A DNA stretch of 63,787 nucleotides from DASUFE01 sp036274675 (GTDB lineage Bacteria > Pseudomonadota > Gammaproteobacteria > HTCC5015), in the NCBI GenBank assembly GCA_036274675.1, contig DASUFE010000012.1:1-63787 (forward strand). Reading direction: 5' to 3'. Every line of letters starts with the position of its first letter. The stretch's first letter is position 1. A program made the translations under genes and the position numbers. Under the pieces are notes generated by a model. The model did no database searches. It had not been told where the DNA came from and saw only the letters and a list, made by a program, of their open reading frames with translations. Positions 34,663 to 43,672 of the stretch are shown piece after piece.

Positions 34663-35844
34663 TTAAGCGGGTTTCAATCCATAACCTCTGAGATTGCCCG
34701 CGAACTCCTGCAGCACCTGGATTCCGGACTGCTCGGCGCGATGGCACCAGTCGGCCAGCGCCTGCAGCAGTTTTTCCTGGCTCCCGTAGGTGCGCTCCCA
34801 GATTTCCAGCAACTGCTGGCGGAAATTGTAAACCGCCTGCAGCTCCTTGCTGCTGGCCAGCGTCTTCTGCAACTGCGCGCGGTAGCGCTCATTCATGCGC
34901 GAGCTTTCACGGATCAGCACATGCTTGGCCTGCCGGAACAGCGCCTTGCCCTGCTCCAGCTTGGGACGTTCCTTTTTCAGCACCGGTTCGATCACGCGGT
35001 TGGCGTAGTCCGCCATTACATGCATTTTGCTGCGAATGACCGCGCGCAAAGTATCCATATCGACGTGACGCTTGGCGGCGTCGATTACGGGTTCGGGCGC
35101 GACCTTCTTTACTTTCGCCAGACCGAGCGTGCGCAGAATGGTGATGTACATCCAGCCAATGTCGAACTCCCAGGGCTTGATCGAAAACTTCGCCGAACTG
35201 GGGTAAGCATGATGGTTGTTGTGAAGCTCTTCGCCGCCGATCCAGAACGCCCACGGCGTCAGGTTAGTGGAATCGTCCGGGCTTTCGTAATTGCGGTAAC
35301 CCCAGTAATGGCCGATACCGTTGATGCCGCCCGCCGCGTGGAACGGGATCCAGATCATCTGGATCGCCCAGATGGTGATGCCGATCGGACCCACCAATAG
35401 CACCTGCAGCGGCAGCAATAGTGAAACCCCGGCGACCGACAGCCGGCCGTAATAGAGTTTGCGCTCCAGCCAGTCATTGGGTACGCCATGGCTGTATTTA
35501 CTCAGGGTTTCCTGATTCTTCGATTCCTTGCGATAGAGTTCCGCGCCCTGGAAAAACACCTTACGGATACCGAAAAAGCGCGGGCTGTGCGGATCGTCCT
35601 CGGTTTCACACTTGGCATGGTGCTTACGATGTATCGATACCCATTCCAGCGTCGACATGCCGGTCGTCAGCCACAACCAGAAACGGAAAAAGTGCGAGAG
35701 CACCGGATGCAACTCCAGGCTCACGTGCGCCTGAGAGCGATGTAAATATAAAGTGACCGCCGCGATGGTGATCTGAGTGAGAATAACGGTGTAAAGGACA
35801 TAGCCCCACCAGGGCAAATCGAACAAACCATTTAAAAGTGTCAT
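34663..35844 (-). CDS. Acyl-CoA/acyl-lipid delta-9-type fatty acid desaturase
   Basis: A 393-residue membrane di-iron desaturase. The three histidine boxes are HRSQAH (residues about 35-40), HRKHH (about 72-76) and HNNHH (about 208-212), with membrane segments in between. The C-terminal 140 residues form a long, charged helical extension (KKERPKLEQGKALFRQAKHVL and on) seen in the bacterial stearoyl-CoA desaturase subgroup. It would introduce double bonds aerobically to adjust membrane fluidity. It has its own terminator and upstream palindrome. Confidence 0.93.
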   Translation of the reverse strand: MTLLNGLFDLPWWGYVLYTVILTQITIAAVTLYLHRSQAHVSLELHPVLSHFFRFWLWLTTGMSTLEWVSIHRKHHAKCETEDDPHSPRFFGIRKVFFQGAELYRKESKNQETLSKYSHGVPNDWLERKLYYGRLSVAGVSLLLPLQVLLVGPIGITIWAIQMIWIPFHAAGGINGIGHYWGYRNYESPDDSTNLTPWAFWIGGEELHNNHHAYPSSAKFSIKPWEFDIGWMYITILRTLGLAKVKKVAPEPVIDAAKRHVDMDTLRAVIRSKMHVMADYANRVIEPVLKKERPKLEQGKALFRQAKHVLIRESSRMNERYRAQLQKTLASSKELQAVYNFRQQLLEIWERTYGSQEKLLQALADWCHRAEQSGIQVLQEFAGNLRGYGLKPA

Positions 35845-35870
35845 GTAGTCTCCAAGATACTGTTATCAGC

Positions 35871-35888
35871 GCTATATCTGCATATAGC
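35871..35888. promoter_or_regulatory. Inverted repeat upstream of the desaturase gene
   Basis: GCTATAT-CTGC-ATATAGC is a perfect 7-bp inverted repeat centred about 35 bp before the desaturase start. The position fits an operator or an overlap with the -10 region. The regulator is unknown. Confidence 0.5.
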
Positions 35889-35981
35889 CTAAAAAACTGT
35901 AACAGGCTGCGGCATTATATGGGTTCGTTCGGCGCCCATTCAACACCATATAAACCCTATTTCGTAAAATACCTCCCTAAA

Positions 35982-37943
35982 TTACTGTTTCCCCAGCACT
36001 AAATTGCCGAAACGATCAATTTCTCCCTCCCAGCCACGATCAATGAATGTAGTTGCAACCGCGTCGCAAATGAGTGCGGGTCCGCATAACGTCTCGCCGA
36101 TGCGCAAACTGTCGCGGAAACGGACCGGTATCGATGTATCGTAACCGTACACCTGCGTTTGCTGGCACTCTCCTGCCCGGTCTGCTGATGACCTCCACCG
36201 CGGCATCTCTACCGGCGGCGGCGGCGCGCGGAGCAGTGAGCGCACGTTCACCAACTCGACCGGCAATTCCATGCGGTGCCCAAATTCCTGCTCGTGCTTC
36301 TCATGGAACACCCGCGCGCTGGCGATACCGCCCTGCCAGGGTACTTCCAGAGTGTAGGACTGACCCTCATAGCGCAAATCCACCGTATAAAAAGTTTCAG
36401 TGCAGTTTGCGGGAACACCTTCCGCCAGCAACTCCCGCAAACCGGTTTGCCGCAGCTCTTCCAAAAGATTAGTAACTTCGATTTCCGGAACCTCGGATAG
36501 CCGGCGCTGCAGCGCGTGCGACAACAGGCGCTGGCGCGGCGCCAGCAGCATGCCAAGAGCGGACAGCACGCCGGCATGCAGCGGCACCAGCGCGCGGCGC
36601 AAGTCCAGAGCATCTGCGAGCGCGCATACGTGCAGGCCTCCCGCGCCACCGAAAGAAAGCAATGTGAAATCCTTGATCGAGATTCCCCGGCGCACCGAAA
36701 TCAGGCGCAAGGCCTGCACCATGTGTTCATTGACCAGGCGCAGCACGCCGGCCGCCGCTTCCTGTACGCTCAAGCCCATACCATGAGCCAACGCCCGGAA
36801 AGCATCGTGTGCGGACTGTGCATTCAGCTCCAGATGCCCGCCGAGACGCAGCATCGCCGGCAGCCGTCCCAGCACCACATTGGCGTCGGTCACGGTCGGC
36901 AGCGCACCGCCCCTGCCGTAACAGGCGGGACCAGGCAGGGCGCCCGCCGACTCAGGGCCTACGCGCAACATTCCGCCGGCGTCGAGACAGGAGATCGAAC
37001 CGCCGCCGGCGCCGATAGTATGCATATCGATCATCGGCACGGACACTGGATAACGGCCGATACGGCCCTCGGAAGTAAGACGGATCTCACCGTCCACCAG
37101 CGCGACATCGGTCGAGGTGCCGCCCATATCGAAAGTCAGTAACTTGTGGTATCCCGCCATTTCGGCCACGGCCTTGGCCGCGGCCAAACCGCCCGCCGGA
37201 CCGGACAACAACAGTCGCACCGCGCTGCGCTCGGCCTGCGCCGCGGAGAGAGTGCCGCCGCTGCTTTGCATCACGGCAAGCGAAGCTGACTTCAACTCGC
37301 GTTGCAGACGCCCGAGATAGCGCTGCATCACCGGGCTCAAACCGGCATTGAGCCAGGTGGCGATGCCGCGTTCGTATTCGCGCGCCTCCGGCAATACCTC
37401 CGAGGAGCAGGCCACGAACAAGTGCTTGGGCAAGGCTTGCGCAATCTCCCGTTCATGCCGCGGGTCGAGAAAGGAGAACAGCAAATTGACGGCCACAGCC
37501 TCGCTCCCGCTAGCGACCAGTTGGTCACACAACCGCTGCAGCACTTGAGCAGACAAAGGACTGAGCTCTTTTCCGCTCGCGGAGAGACGCGCCTCGACTT
37601 CGAAACAGAGTTCCGGCGGAACGGGCGGGAGCACGGGGTGCGGCGTGAGGTTGTACAACTCAGGGCGCGCCTGCCGCCCGATGGTGAGGACGTCCTTGAG
37701 ACCGTAGTTCGCGATATAGGCGGTACGCGCCAGCTTGTTTTCCAGCAGGGCGTTGGTGGCGACGGTGGAACCGTGCACGATGTGCAATTGCGCGGCATCC
37801 AGCGCCAGCTCGTTGATGCCCCGCAGGATAGCGGCCGCGGGATCCGACGGCGTCGACAGCACCTTGTGTATGCGCAGGCGCACGCCGTCATAGTAGACGA
37901 AGTCGGTAAAGGTGCCGCCGGTATCAATGCCGAGCAGACGCAT
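35982..37943 (-). CDS. Hydantoinase A/5-oxoprolinase-family protein
   Basis: A 653-residue HyuA-type protein of the ATP-dependent oxoprolinase/hydantoinase/acetone-carboxylase family. The N-terminus is LLGIDTGGTFTDFVYYDG, then HGSTVATNALLE, QSSGGTLSAAQAERSAVRLLLSGPAGG, LLTFDMGGTSTDVALVDG and HTIGAGGGSISCLD, the actin-like ATP-binding blocks. The C-terminal half ends IDRGWEGEIDRFGNLVL. The usual partner, HyuB, is not present on either side. It may work alone or with a subunit encoded elsewhere; substrate is unknown. Confidence 0.9.
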   Translation of the reverse strand: MRLLGIDTGGTFTDFVYYDGVRLRIHKVLSTPSDPAAAILRGINELALDAAQLHIVHGSTVATNALLENKLARTAYIANYGLKDVLTIGRQARPELYNLTPHPVLPPVPPELCFEVEARLSASGKELSPLSAQVLQRLCDQLVASGSEAVAVNLLFSFLDPRHEREIAQALPKHLFVACSSEVLPEAREYERGIATWLNAGLSPVMQRYLGRLQRELKSASLAVMQSSGGTLSAAQAERSAVRLLLSGPAGGLAAAKAVAEMAGYHKLLTFDMGGTSTDVALVDGEIRLTSEGRIGRYPVSVPMIDMHTIGAGGGSISCLDAGGMLRVGPESAGALPGPACYGRGGALPTVTDANVVLGRLPAMLRLGGHLELNAQSAHDAFRALAHGMGLSVQEAAAGVLRLVNEHMVQALRLISVRRGISIKDFTLLSFGGAGGLHVCALADALDLRRALVPLHAGVLSALGMLLAPRQRLLSHALQRRLSEVPEIEVTNLLEELRQTGLRELLAEGVPANCTETFYTVDLRYEGQSYTLEVPWQGGIASARVFHEKHEQEFGHRMELPVELVNVRSLLRAPPPPVEMPRWRSSADRAGECQQTQVYGYDTSIPVRFRDSLRIGETLCGPALICDAVATTFIDRGWEGEIDRFGNLVLGKQ

Positions 37944-38058
37944 CAGGCGTCATGCTCCCTTTTCCCTGGCAATCTGCCGGAGCCCGCAACGCTTGTTATT
38001 TTTACGCAGTCGATTATCATGCGAACAATCTCGGCCAAGCCAAGGCGGCAAGAATAAC

Positions 38059-39006
38059 ATGGCGGACGCTAACCTGGTTGAAGCGCTAGAACTGACACGC
38101 TACTACGCCGATCGCCGCGCTGTCGACAAGCTGAGCTTCAGTCTGGGCCGCGGCGAAGTGCTGGGCTTCCTTGGTCCCAACGGGGCCGGCAAATCCACCA
38201 CCATGCAGATGCTCTGCGGCGTGCTCGCCCCAAGCCATGGCGGTATCCGCATCGCCGGCATCGATCTGCTGGAAGATCCCGTCGCCGCCAAGCGGCTGAT
38301 CGGTTTTCTGCCGGAACAGCCTCCGCTCTACCCCGAACTTACCGTCGACGAATACCTGCGCTACTGCGCGCGCCTCAAACGCATACCGCGCGATCGGGCA
38401 GCCGCCGCACTGGACACCGCGAAACAGCGTTGCGGCCTGACTGACACAGGCAGCCGCCTGATCGGCAATCTGTCCAAGGGTTACCAGCAACGCGTCGGCA
38501 TCGCCCAGGCGATCATCCATTCGCCGCAAGTAGTGGTGCTGGACGAGCCGACAGTCGGCCTCGATCCGCTCCAGATCCGTGAAATCCGCGAGCTGATCCG
38601 GGAATTAGGCCGCGACCACGGCGTGATACTGTCCACGCACATCCTGACCGAGGTGCAGATGACCTGTAATCGCGTGCAAATCATGCATGAGGGAAAGCTG
38701 GTATACAGCGACGCGCTGTCACGGCTATCGGACCGTCTGCATGCCGGCAGCCTGGTGGCAGCCTTTGGACGCGCGCCCGACACAGCCATCCTGCAAGGAA
38801 TTCCAGGCGTGACCACGGTGGAAACGCTGGAGCCGGGACGCCTGCGCATTCATTTCGACGCGCAGAACAATCCCGCGGAACAAGTCGTGCGGATGAGCGT
38901 GGAGCGGAACTGGCGCCTGCAGGAATTGACGCCGGACTCGCGCACGCTGGAACAAGTTTTCATGGAACTGACCGCAACCGACCACGGCGGAGGAGGTAAT
39001 TCATGA
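38059..39006 (+). CDS. ABC transporter ATP-binding protein, GldA-like
   Basis: A 315-residue ATPase. Walker A is GFLGPNGAGKSTTMQML, the Q-loop is FLPEQPPLYPELTVDEYL, the signature is LSKGYQQRVGIAQAI, and Walker B is QVVVLDEPTVGLDPLQ followed by the switch STHIL. A C-terminal domain of about 90 residues is typical of ABC-2-type exporters. The start is ATG 38059; the longer frame from 37912 overlaps hyuA and is not family-like. The permease gene overlaps by ATGA. With the next three genes it forms a Gld-type system. Confidence 0.93.
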   Translation: MADANLVEALELTRYYADRRAVDKLSFSLGRGEVLGFLGPNGAGKSTTMQMLCGVLAPSHGGIRIAGIDLLEDPVAAKRLIGFLPEQPPLYPELTVDEYLRYCARLKRIPRDRAAAALDTAKQRCGLTDTGSRLIGNLSKGYQQRVGIAQAIIHSPQVVVLDEPTVGLDPLQIREIRELIRELGRDHGVILSTHILTEVQMTCNRVQIMHEGKLVYSDALSRLSDRLHAGSLVAAFGRAPDTAILQGIPGVTTVETLEPGRLRIHFDAQNNPAEQVVRMSVERNWRLQELTPDSRTLEQVFMELTATDHGGGGNS

Positions 39007-39755
39007 TCGGAGCCATCGCCGGGCGCGAGCTCAAATCGCTGTTCCTGTCGCCGCTGGCGTGGATCATCCTCGCCGCCGTCACCGGCATCACGGCGTGGAT
39101 CTTCCTGATCCAGCTCGATCAGTTCCTCAACCTGCAAGCGCAGCTCGCGCGCCGGGAAAGCCCGCCGGGCGCGACCGACATCGTCGTGGTGCCGCTGTTT
39201 AACCTGCTTGGCATCCTGTTGCTGATGGTGTTGCCGCTGCTCACCATGCGCCTGATCAGCGAGGAGCGCCGCAACGGCACACTGCCGCTGCTGCTGAGCT
39301 CGCCGCTCGGCGCGGGCAGCATCGTGCTCGGCAAATTCCTGGCGATGCTGGCGTTTTCCGCCCTGGTCACCGCCTCCGCGGTGCTGATGGGGCTCAGCCT
39401 CTATGCCGGCACGCGGCCGGACCTGGGTCAGATTACGAGCGCCGCCTGCGGGCTGCTATTACTGGCATCCGCCTTCAGCGCGATTGGACTTTATATATCG
39501 AGCCTGACACGGCAACCCGGAATCGCCGCAGTCGCAACCTTCGGCGTACTGTTCATGCTGTGGATCGTGCATTGGGCCGGGCAGACCGGTGAAAGCGGCC
39601 AGGAAATTCTGGCCTGGTTATCCATCACCAGGCACCAGCAAAGCTTTCAGTTGGGGCTTTTGAACAGCGGGGATATCGCCTATTACCTGATCGTGACACT
39701 GCTGTTCCTCTTGTTCGGCATCCGTCGTCTGGAAATGGAACGCCTCCAGGGTTGA
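39003..39755 (+). CDS. ABC-2-type permease, GldF-like
   Basis: A 250-residue protein with six transmembrane helices. It starts IAGRELKSLFLSPLAWIILAAVTGITAWIF, the N-terminal pattern of GldF-type permeases, with LPLLTMRLISEERRNGTLPLLLSSPL after helix 2. The start codon overlaps the stop of the ATPase gene. In Bacteroidetes gldAFG support gliding, but in proteobacteria homologous systems have no proven substrate. Confidence 0.92.
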   Translation: MIGAIAGRELKSLFLSPLAWIILAAVTGITAWIFLIQLDQFLNLQAQLARRESPPGATDIVVVPLFNLLGILLLMVLPLLTMRLISEERRNGTLPLLLSSPLGAGSIVLGKFLAMLAFSALVTASAVLMGLSLYAGTRPDLGQITSAACGLLLLASAFSAIGLYISSLTRQPGIAAVATFGVLFMLWIVHWAGQTGESGQEILAWLSITRHQQSFQLGLLNSGDIAYYLIVTLLFLLFGIRRLEMERLQG

Positions 39756-39762
39756 GTATCAC

Positions 39763-41124
39763 ATGGAACTGAACCGGAAACTGCAACTCCAGCTGCGCCT
39801 GCATAACATCGCGTATCACCTGCTGCTGCTGGCGGCAGCCGTTCTGCTCGGCTGGCTGAGTACGCGCTACACGGTGGAAGCCGATGTGTCGTCCGGGAAC
39901 CGCAACAGTCTGAACCGGGCCAGCATTGAGATACTGACGCAACTGGCCGGACCGCTCACGGTGGATGTCTATATCGGTGAAAACGAAATGATCCGTAATG
40001 CCGTGGAACAGCAGATCAGCCGTTACCAGCGTCATAAAAAGGATCTGCAACTGACGTTCATTAACCCGGACACCAATCCTGCCAGAGTGCGCGAACTCGG
40101 AATCAACACTCAGGGCGAAATCATCGTCGGGTACCAGGGGCGGCAGGAACGGCTGCGCCATCTGAGCGAGGAAACCTTCACTAATACCCTGCAACGGCTG
40201 GCGCGCGGCGGCGAACGCTGGCTGGTATTCCTGAGCGGCCACGGTGAGCGCGATCCGCAGGGTCAGCAAAACCATGGCCTGGCGGAGCTCGGCAAACGGC
40301 TTGTGGACAAAGGATTCCGTGTGCAGACCCATAACACACTGTCCAATCCGCTAATCCCCGACAACACCAACGTGCTGGTGATCGCCGGGCCCGCCGTCGC
40401 CTACCTGCCCGCCGAAACGAAATTGCTGATCGAATATATAGAGAAAGGCGGCAACCTGCTGTGGTTGACTGACCCCGACGGCAAGGACTACGGGCTCGCG
40501 CCGCTGGCACGGTTGCTGGGCATACGCTTCCTGCCGGGCGTGGTCATCGACGCCACTGCGCAGACTTTCGGGATCACCGCGCCGGATTTCGCGCTGGTGA
40601 CGAGCTATACCCCGACCACGCTTACGCCGGGCTTCACCCAGTTCACGCTTTATCCGCAGGCGGCGGCGCTGGAGCCCCTTGCCGACGCCAATCCGCTGCA
40701 GTTCAAGGCGCAGCCCTTTCTGCAGACCTCGGCACGCAGCTGGACTGAAACCGGCGCCATCGAGGGGGCGGTACGCTTCGACCAAAATACCGCGGAGCGC
40801 TCGGGACCCTTGACGATCGGTCTCGCATTGAGCCGTGCGACCGGCAAAAACAACGAACAGCGCGTGGTCGTAACCGGCGACGGTGATTTCCTGTCGAATT
40901 CGTTCCTCGGTAACGGCGGCAACCAGGAGATCGGCATGAACATCTTCAACTGGCTGAGCCATGACGACCAGTTCATCGATATCGCGCCCGTGAGCGCACC
41001 GGATGCAAAGGTGGATCTGGGTACAGCCCCGTTGGTCGTGATTGCATCCTGCTTCCTGCTGGCGCTGCCGCTGGGCCTGCTTGCCGCGGGCATCACAATC
41101 TGGTTGCGGCGGCGCAGACGCTGA
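39763..41124 (+). CDS. GldG-family membrane-anchored protein
   Basis: A 453-residue protein with one N-terminal helix (YHLLLLAAAVLLGWL), a large extracytoplasmic domain, and a C-terminal helix (VVIASCFLLALPLGLLAAGITIWL) ending in RRRRR. The soluble part shows GldG hallmarks: NRNSLNRASIEILTQLAGPLTVDVYI, TFINPDTNPARVRELGI, RWLVFLSGHGERDP, and LLIEYIEKGGNLLWLTDPDGKDYGLAPL. It starts seven bases after the permease gene. It is followed by the MITE-like element and then the DUF4340 gene. Confidence 0.92.
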   Translation: MELNRKLQLQLRLHNIAYHLLLLAAAVLLGWLSTRYTVEADVSSGNRNSLNRASIEILTQLAGPLTVDVYIGENEMIRNAVEQQISRYQRHKKDLQLTFINPDTNPARVRELGINTQGEIIVGYQGRQERLRHLSEETFTNTLQRLARGGERWLVFLSGHGERDPQGQQNHGLAELGKRLVDKGFRVQTHNTLSNPLIPDNTNVLVIAGPAVAYLPAETKLLIEYIEKGGNLLWLTDPDGKDYGLAPLARLLGIRFLPGVVIDATAQTFGITAPDFALVTSYTPTTLTPGFTQFTLYPQAAALEPLADANPLQFKAQPFLQTSARSWTETGAIEGAVRFDQNTAERSGPLTIGLALSRATGKNNEQRVVVTGDGDFLSNSFLGNGGNQEIGMNIFNWLSHDDQFIDIAPVSAPDAKVDLGTAPLVVIASCFLLALPLGLLAAGITIWLRRRRR

Positions 41125-41132
41125 CAGAACTT

Positions 41133-41421
41133 ATTTAGAACCCGTCTTGAATAAAATGAGTCAGCTGACGCAGAACTTTTTCTTCCCTCTCCCCGCTGGG
41201 CGAAGCCCTGCGTAGGAACAGGAGAAGGTATAGACAAGGGTTAAATAATCATGAAATATGCGTCCGACTGGTGATGCCTAGGGGTTGGCTAAGGCTAATG
41301 ATCGCTAGACCCGTCCCCCTCATTATTTTCCTACGCAGGGCTCTGCCCAGCGCCCCTAAAGGGGAGAAGGAGTGACAGGAATCATCCGTCGTGCAACCCG
41401 ATTTTGAGATAGGTTCTAAAT
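41133..41421. mobile_element. MITE-like element inside the gld operon
   Basis: The 295-bp gap between the GldG-like and DUF4340 genes is bounded by perfect 10-bp inverted ends, ATTTAGAACC (41133-41142) and GGTTCTAAAT (41412-41421), which extend imperfectly to about 20 bp. A second inverted pair lies inside: 41186-41218 against 41328-41368, with a 24-of-26 match over the core. No transposase frame is present. The right end contains the start region of the DUF4340 gene. No clear target-site duplication was found. Confidence 0.7.
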
Positions 41422-41947
41422 GAATCCCGGCAAGCGCAGTCTTTATATCAACCTCGGCCTGGCGGCGGGATTACTTCTGCTGGGAGCGGTGGCCTGGCTC
41501 GCGCCACCTCCCCGCGCGGCAAATTTAAAGCCCTTCGCGTACATCGATGCGGAGCGGTTGAGCCGCATCGAAATCAGCGTGCCCCGACAGCCGCCGGCGC
41601 TGCTGGAGCGCCATAACGGCATGTGGATTGTCTCGGACAGCCCGGATGTGGCGCTGGACCAACAGCGCCTGCGCAACCTGCTCAACCTGCTGAATGAAAC
41701 TGTCACACAGGAGTACGGCATCGCGGGCCTCGATCTCAAAGAGTTCGGACTGGACACTCCGGCGGCGATACTTAAGCTCGATGACTACGAATTCCGTTTC
41801 GGCGCGAGTGAGCCCGTGAGCCGACGCCGTTATGTGGTGCACGCAGGCAAACTCTACCTGTTGCCAGACACCCATTACCCACTGCTGAGCCGCGGCATCG
41901 GCAATCTGGTTCTGCAACCGCCCGCCACCGGGAACACCACCGGCTGA
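41420..41947 (+). CDS. DUF4340-like membrane-anchored protein of the Gld system
   Basis: A 175-residue protein with an N-terminal helix (YINLGLAAGLLLLGAVAWLA) and one domain with the DUF4340 pattern: AERLSRIEISVPRQPPALLERHNGMWIVSD, QQRLRNLLNLLNE, LDLKEFGLDTPAAILKLDDYEFRFG, YVVHAGKLYLL. The family is often longer, with repeated copies of this module. It is separated from the GldG-like gene only by the MITE-like element, and ATG 41420 overlaps the element's right end, so its upstream signals are new. Confidence 0.78.
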   Translation: MNPGKRSLYINLGLAAGLLLLGAVAWLAPPPRAANLKPFAYIDAERLSRIEISVPRQPPALLERHNGMWIVSDSPDVALDQQRLRNLLNLLNETVTQEYGIAGLDLKEFGLDTPAAILKLDDYEFRFGASEPVSRRRYVVHAGKLYLLPDTHYPLLSRGIGNLVLQPPATGNTTG

Positions 41948-41996
41948 AGCCCGCCTGAACCACCTGAGGTTGAACTTCCCACCAGAAAAATAAATT

Positions 41997-42041
41997 ATGC
42001 CGGAACTACCAGAGGTTGAAACATCTCACCGAGCACGATAA
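41997..42041 (+). pseudogene. Ghost copy of the MutM N-terminus
   Basis: ATG CCG GAA CTA CCA GAG GTT GAA ACA TCT CAC CGA GCA CGA TAA encodes MPELPEVETSHRAR and ends five bases before the mutM start. The first nine residues equal MutM exactly, but almost every third codon position differs from the real gene. It looks like the remnant of an older, diverged copy rather than a recent duplication. It cannot encode an active enzyme; it might still act as a short upstream frame. Confidence 0.75.
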
Positions 42042-42046
42042 AGCAT

Positions 42047-42862
42047 ATGCCCGAACTTCCCGAAGTAGAAACTACCCGACGCGGCATCCTGGCGCAGGCA
42101 CGCGGCCGCGTTATTACAGCAGTCATGGTGCGCAACCGTAATCTACGCTGGCCGGTGCCGTCGCGCCTCGCGGCGCACCTCAGCAACACGCGCATCCTCG
42201 ACATCCGGCGCCGCGGCAAGTATCTCATCTTCGAAACCGCGAACGGTTACATGTTGCTGCATCTCGGCATGTCGGGCAGTCTGCGTATCGAGACAGCGGA
42301 CCGCGCGCCAAAGAAACATGATCACGTGGAATGGGCGCTGGACGACGGCCGCTTGCTGCGCCTGCATGACCCGCGGCGCTTCGGCTCGGTGCACTGGATT
42401 GAGGAATCGCCGGAGCAGCATCCGCTGCTGCGGGACCTCGGCCCCGAACCGTTGGGCGCCGGCTTCGACGACGGCTATCTCTTCCGGCAGAGCCGTCGTT
42501 ACCGCTGCTCGATCAAGCATTTCATCATGAACTCGAAGGTAGTGGTCGGCGTCGGTAATATCTACGCCAACGAAGCACTGTTTCTGGCAGGCATCGCGCC
42601 CGGCCGGGCCGCGAATCGCGTATCCGCCGCGCAATATGAAAAGCTAACCGGCGCCATCAAAACCCTGCTGCAGGATGCTATCCGCCAGGGCGGCACAACC
42701 CTGCGTGATTTTGTCAATCCCGAGGGCAACCCTGGTTACTTCAGATTGCAGTTACAGGTATATGAGCAAACCGGAAAACCGTGCCGTCGCTGCGGCAAGC
42801 CGATCCGGCACCGCGTAATGGGGCAGCGCTCCAGCTACTACTGCAGCGGCTGCCAAAAGTAA
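42047..42862 (+). CDS. mutM: Formamidopyrimidine-DNA glycosylase MutM (Fpg)
   Basis: MutM removes 8-oxoguanine and formamidopyrimidines and nicks the abasic site. The 271 residues are standard. The catalytic N-terminal Pro and Glu are in MPELPEVETTRRGIL. Other blocks are LLHLGMSGSLRIE, HDPRRFGSVHW, FIMNSKVVVGVGNIYANEALFLAGI, and a C-terminal zinc finger with Cys pairs CRRCGKPI and YCSGCQK. The helix-two-turn-helix and zinc finger are intact. It lies downstream of the Gld-type genes. Confidence 0.98.
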   Translation: MPELPEVETTRRGILAQARGRVITAVMVRNRNLRWPVPSRLAAHLSNTRILDIRRRGKYLIFETANGYMLLHLGMSGSLRIETADRAPKKHDHVEWALDDGRLLRLHDPRRFGSVHWIEESPEQHPLLRDLGPEPLGAGFDDGYLFRQSRRYRCSIKHFIMNSKVVVGVGNIYANEALFLAGIAPGRAANRVSAAQYEKLTGAIKTLLQDAIRQGGTTLRDFVNPEGNPGYFRLQLQVYEQTGKPCRRCGKPIRHRVMGQRSSYYCSGCQK

Positions 42863-42998
42863 GAGGGGGCCTGGGAATCGTTTCAAAAAACTTGACGTAA
42901 TTCTCAAAGCTTTAACCTCCGCTCATACCTTTGGCTGATGTTGCCACTGCCGTGCTCGCGGAAAATACCGATACGTAGGCTCACAAGGTAGCAAAGCC

Positions 42999-43505
42999 AT
43001 GAATAAAACCATCGTGATTTTCGGCAATTCCAGCAAAGCCGACGGCAGCCGCAGCCTGGCGGATGAAGTTGCAAGCGGATTTGACTTCAAGGTGATCGAT
43101 CTCGCTGAATACGATATCAACGACCGCGAATTCAACGACCCCTTGATTGAAATAGTCGAACAGGTAATTCATGCGGATACGATTATCTTTGCCACACCAA
43201 CCTACTGCTACTCCATGAGCGCACGCATGAAATTGTTCCTGGACCGGTTGACCGATCTGGCGCGTATGGATGAGGAATTAAAAACGATGCTGCGTGGCAA
43301 GCGCGGCCTGCTGCTCAGCACGGGCACCGAAGCGGAGGCTCCCAAGTACCTGGAGGAAACCTTCTCGCTGCTGCTGGCTTATCTTGGAATTGAATACTGC
43401 GGGATGCTCTACCGGCCGCATGATACCGGCTTCACGCCCGCTCAAATAAGCGCCTTCGGCCATAAGGCTGTTGCGGAGACGGGCTCCTGGTCAAGCGCCG
43501 CCTGA
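42999..43505 (+). CDS. NAD(P)H-dependent FMN reductase / flavodoxin-like protein
   Basis: A 168-residue flavodoxin-fold protein. The phosphate-binding loop is VIFGNSSKADGSRSLADEVA, the FMN ring contacts are likely in IIFATPTYCYSMSARMKLFLDRL, and GLLLSTGTEAEAPKYLEETF follows. This pattern fits NADPH-dependent FMN reductases and flavin-dependent oxidoreductases of the NQO/azoreductase type. Physiological partner unknown. It is transcribed alone, with a fairly long upstream region after mutM. Confidence 0.85.
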   Translation: MNKTIVIFGNSSKADGSRSLADEVASGFDFKVIDLAEYDINDREFNDPLIEIVEQVIHADTIIFATPTYCYSMSARMKLFLDRLTDLARMDEELKTMLRGKRGLLLSTGTEAEAPKYLEETFSLLLAYLGIEYCGMLYRPHDTGFTPAQISAFGHKAVAETGSWSSAA

Positions 43506-43672
43506 CCCCAAACCACTCGGCTTTGACTCCTGCATCACTTTACCGCCCACAGCCATGTAGATATGCGTCGTTAAGGCATGCTGCCCGGGTTATGTACCAG
43601 GGGCTCACCGCACCCGGCACTCCTAACGTTTTGAGAAACTCCGGAAGTAGTAGAAGCCAATCTATAAGCTTG

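Noticed and set aside
41125..41419. CRISPR-like repeats in the gap before the DUF4340 gene
   Set aside because: The repeated words are inverted and occur only in pairs; there are no regularly spaced direct repeats.
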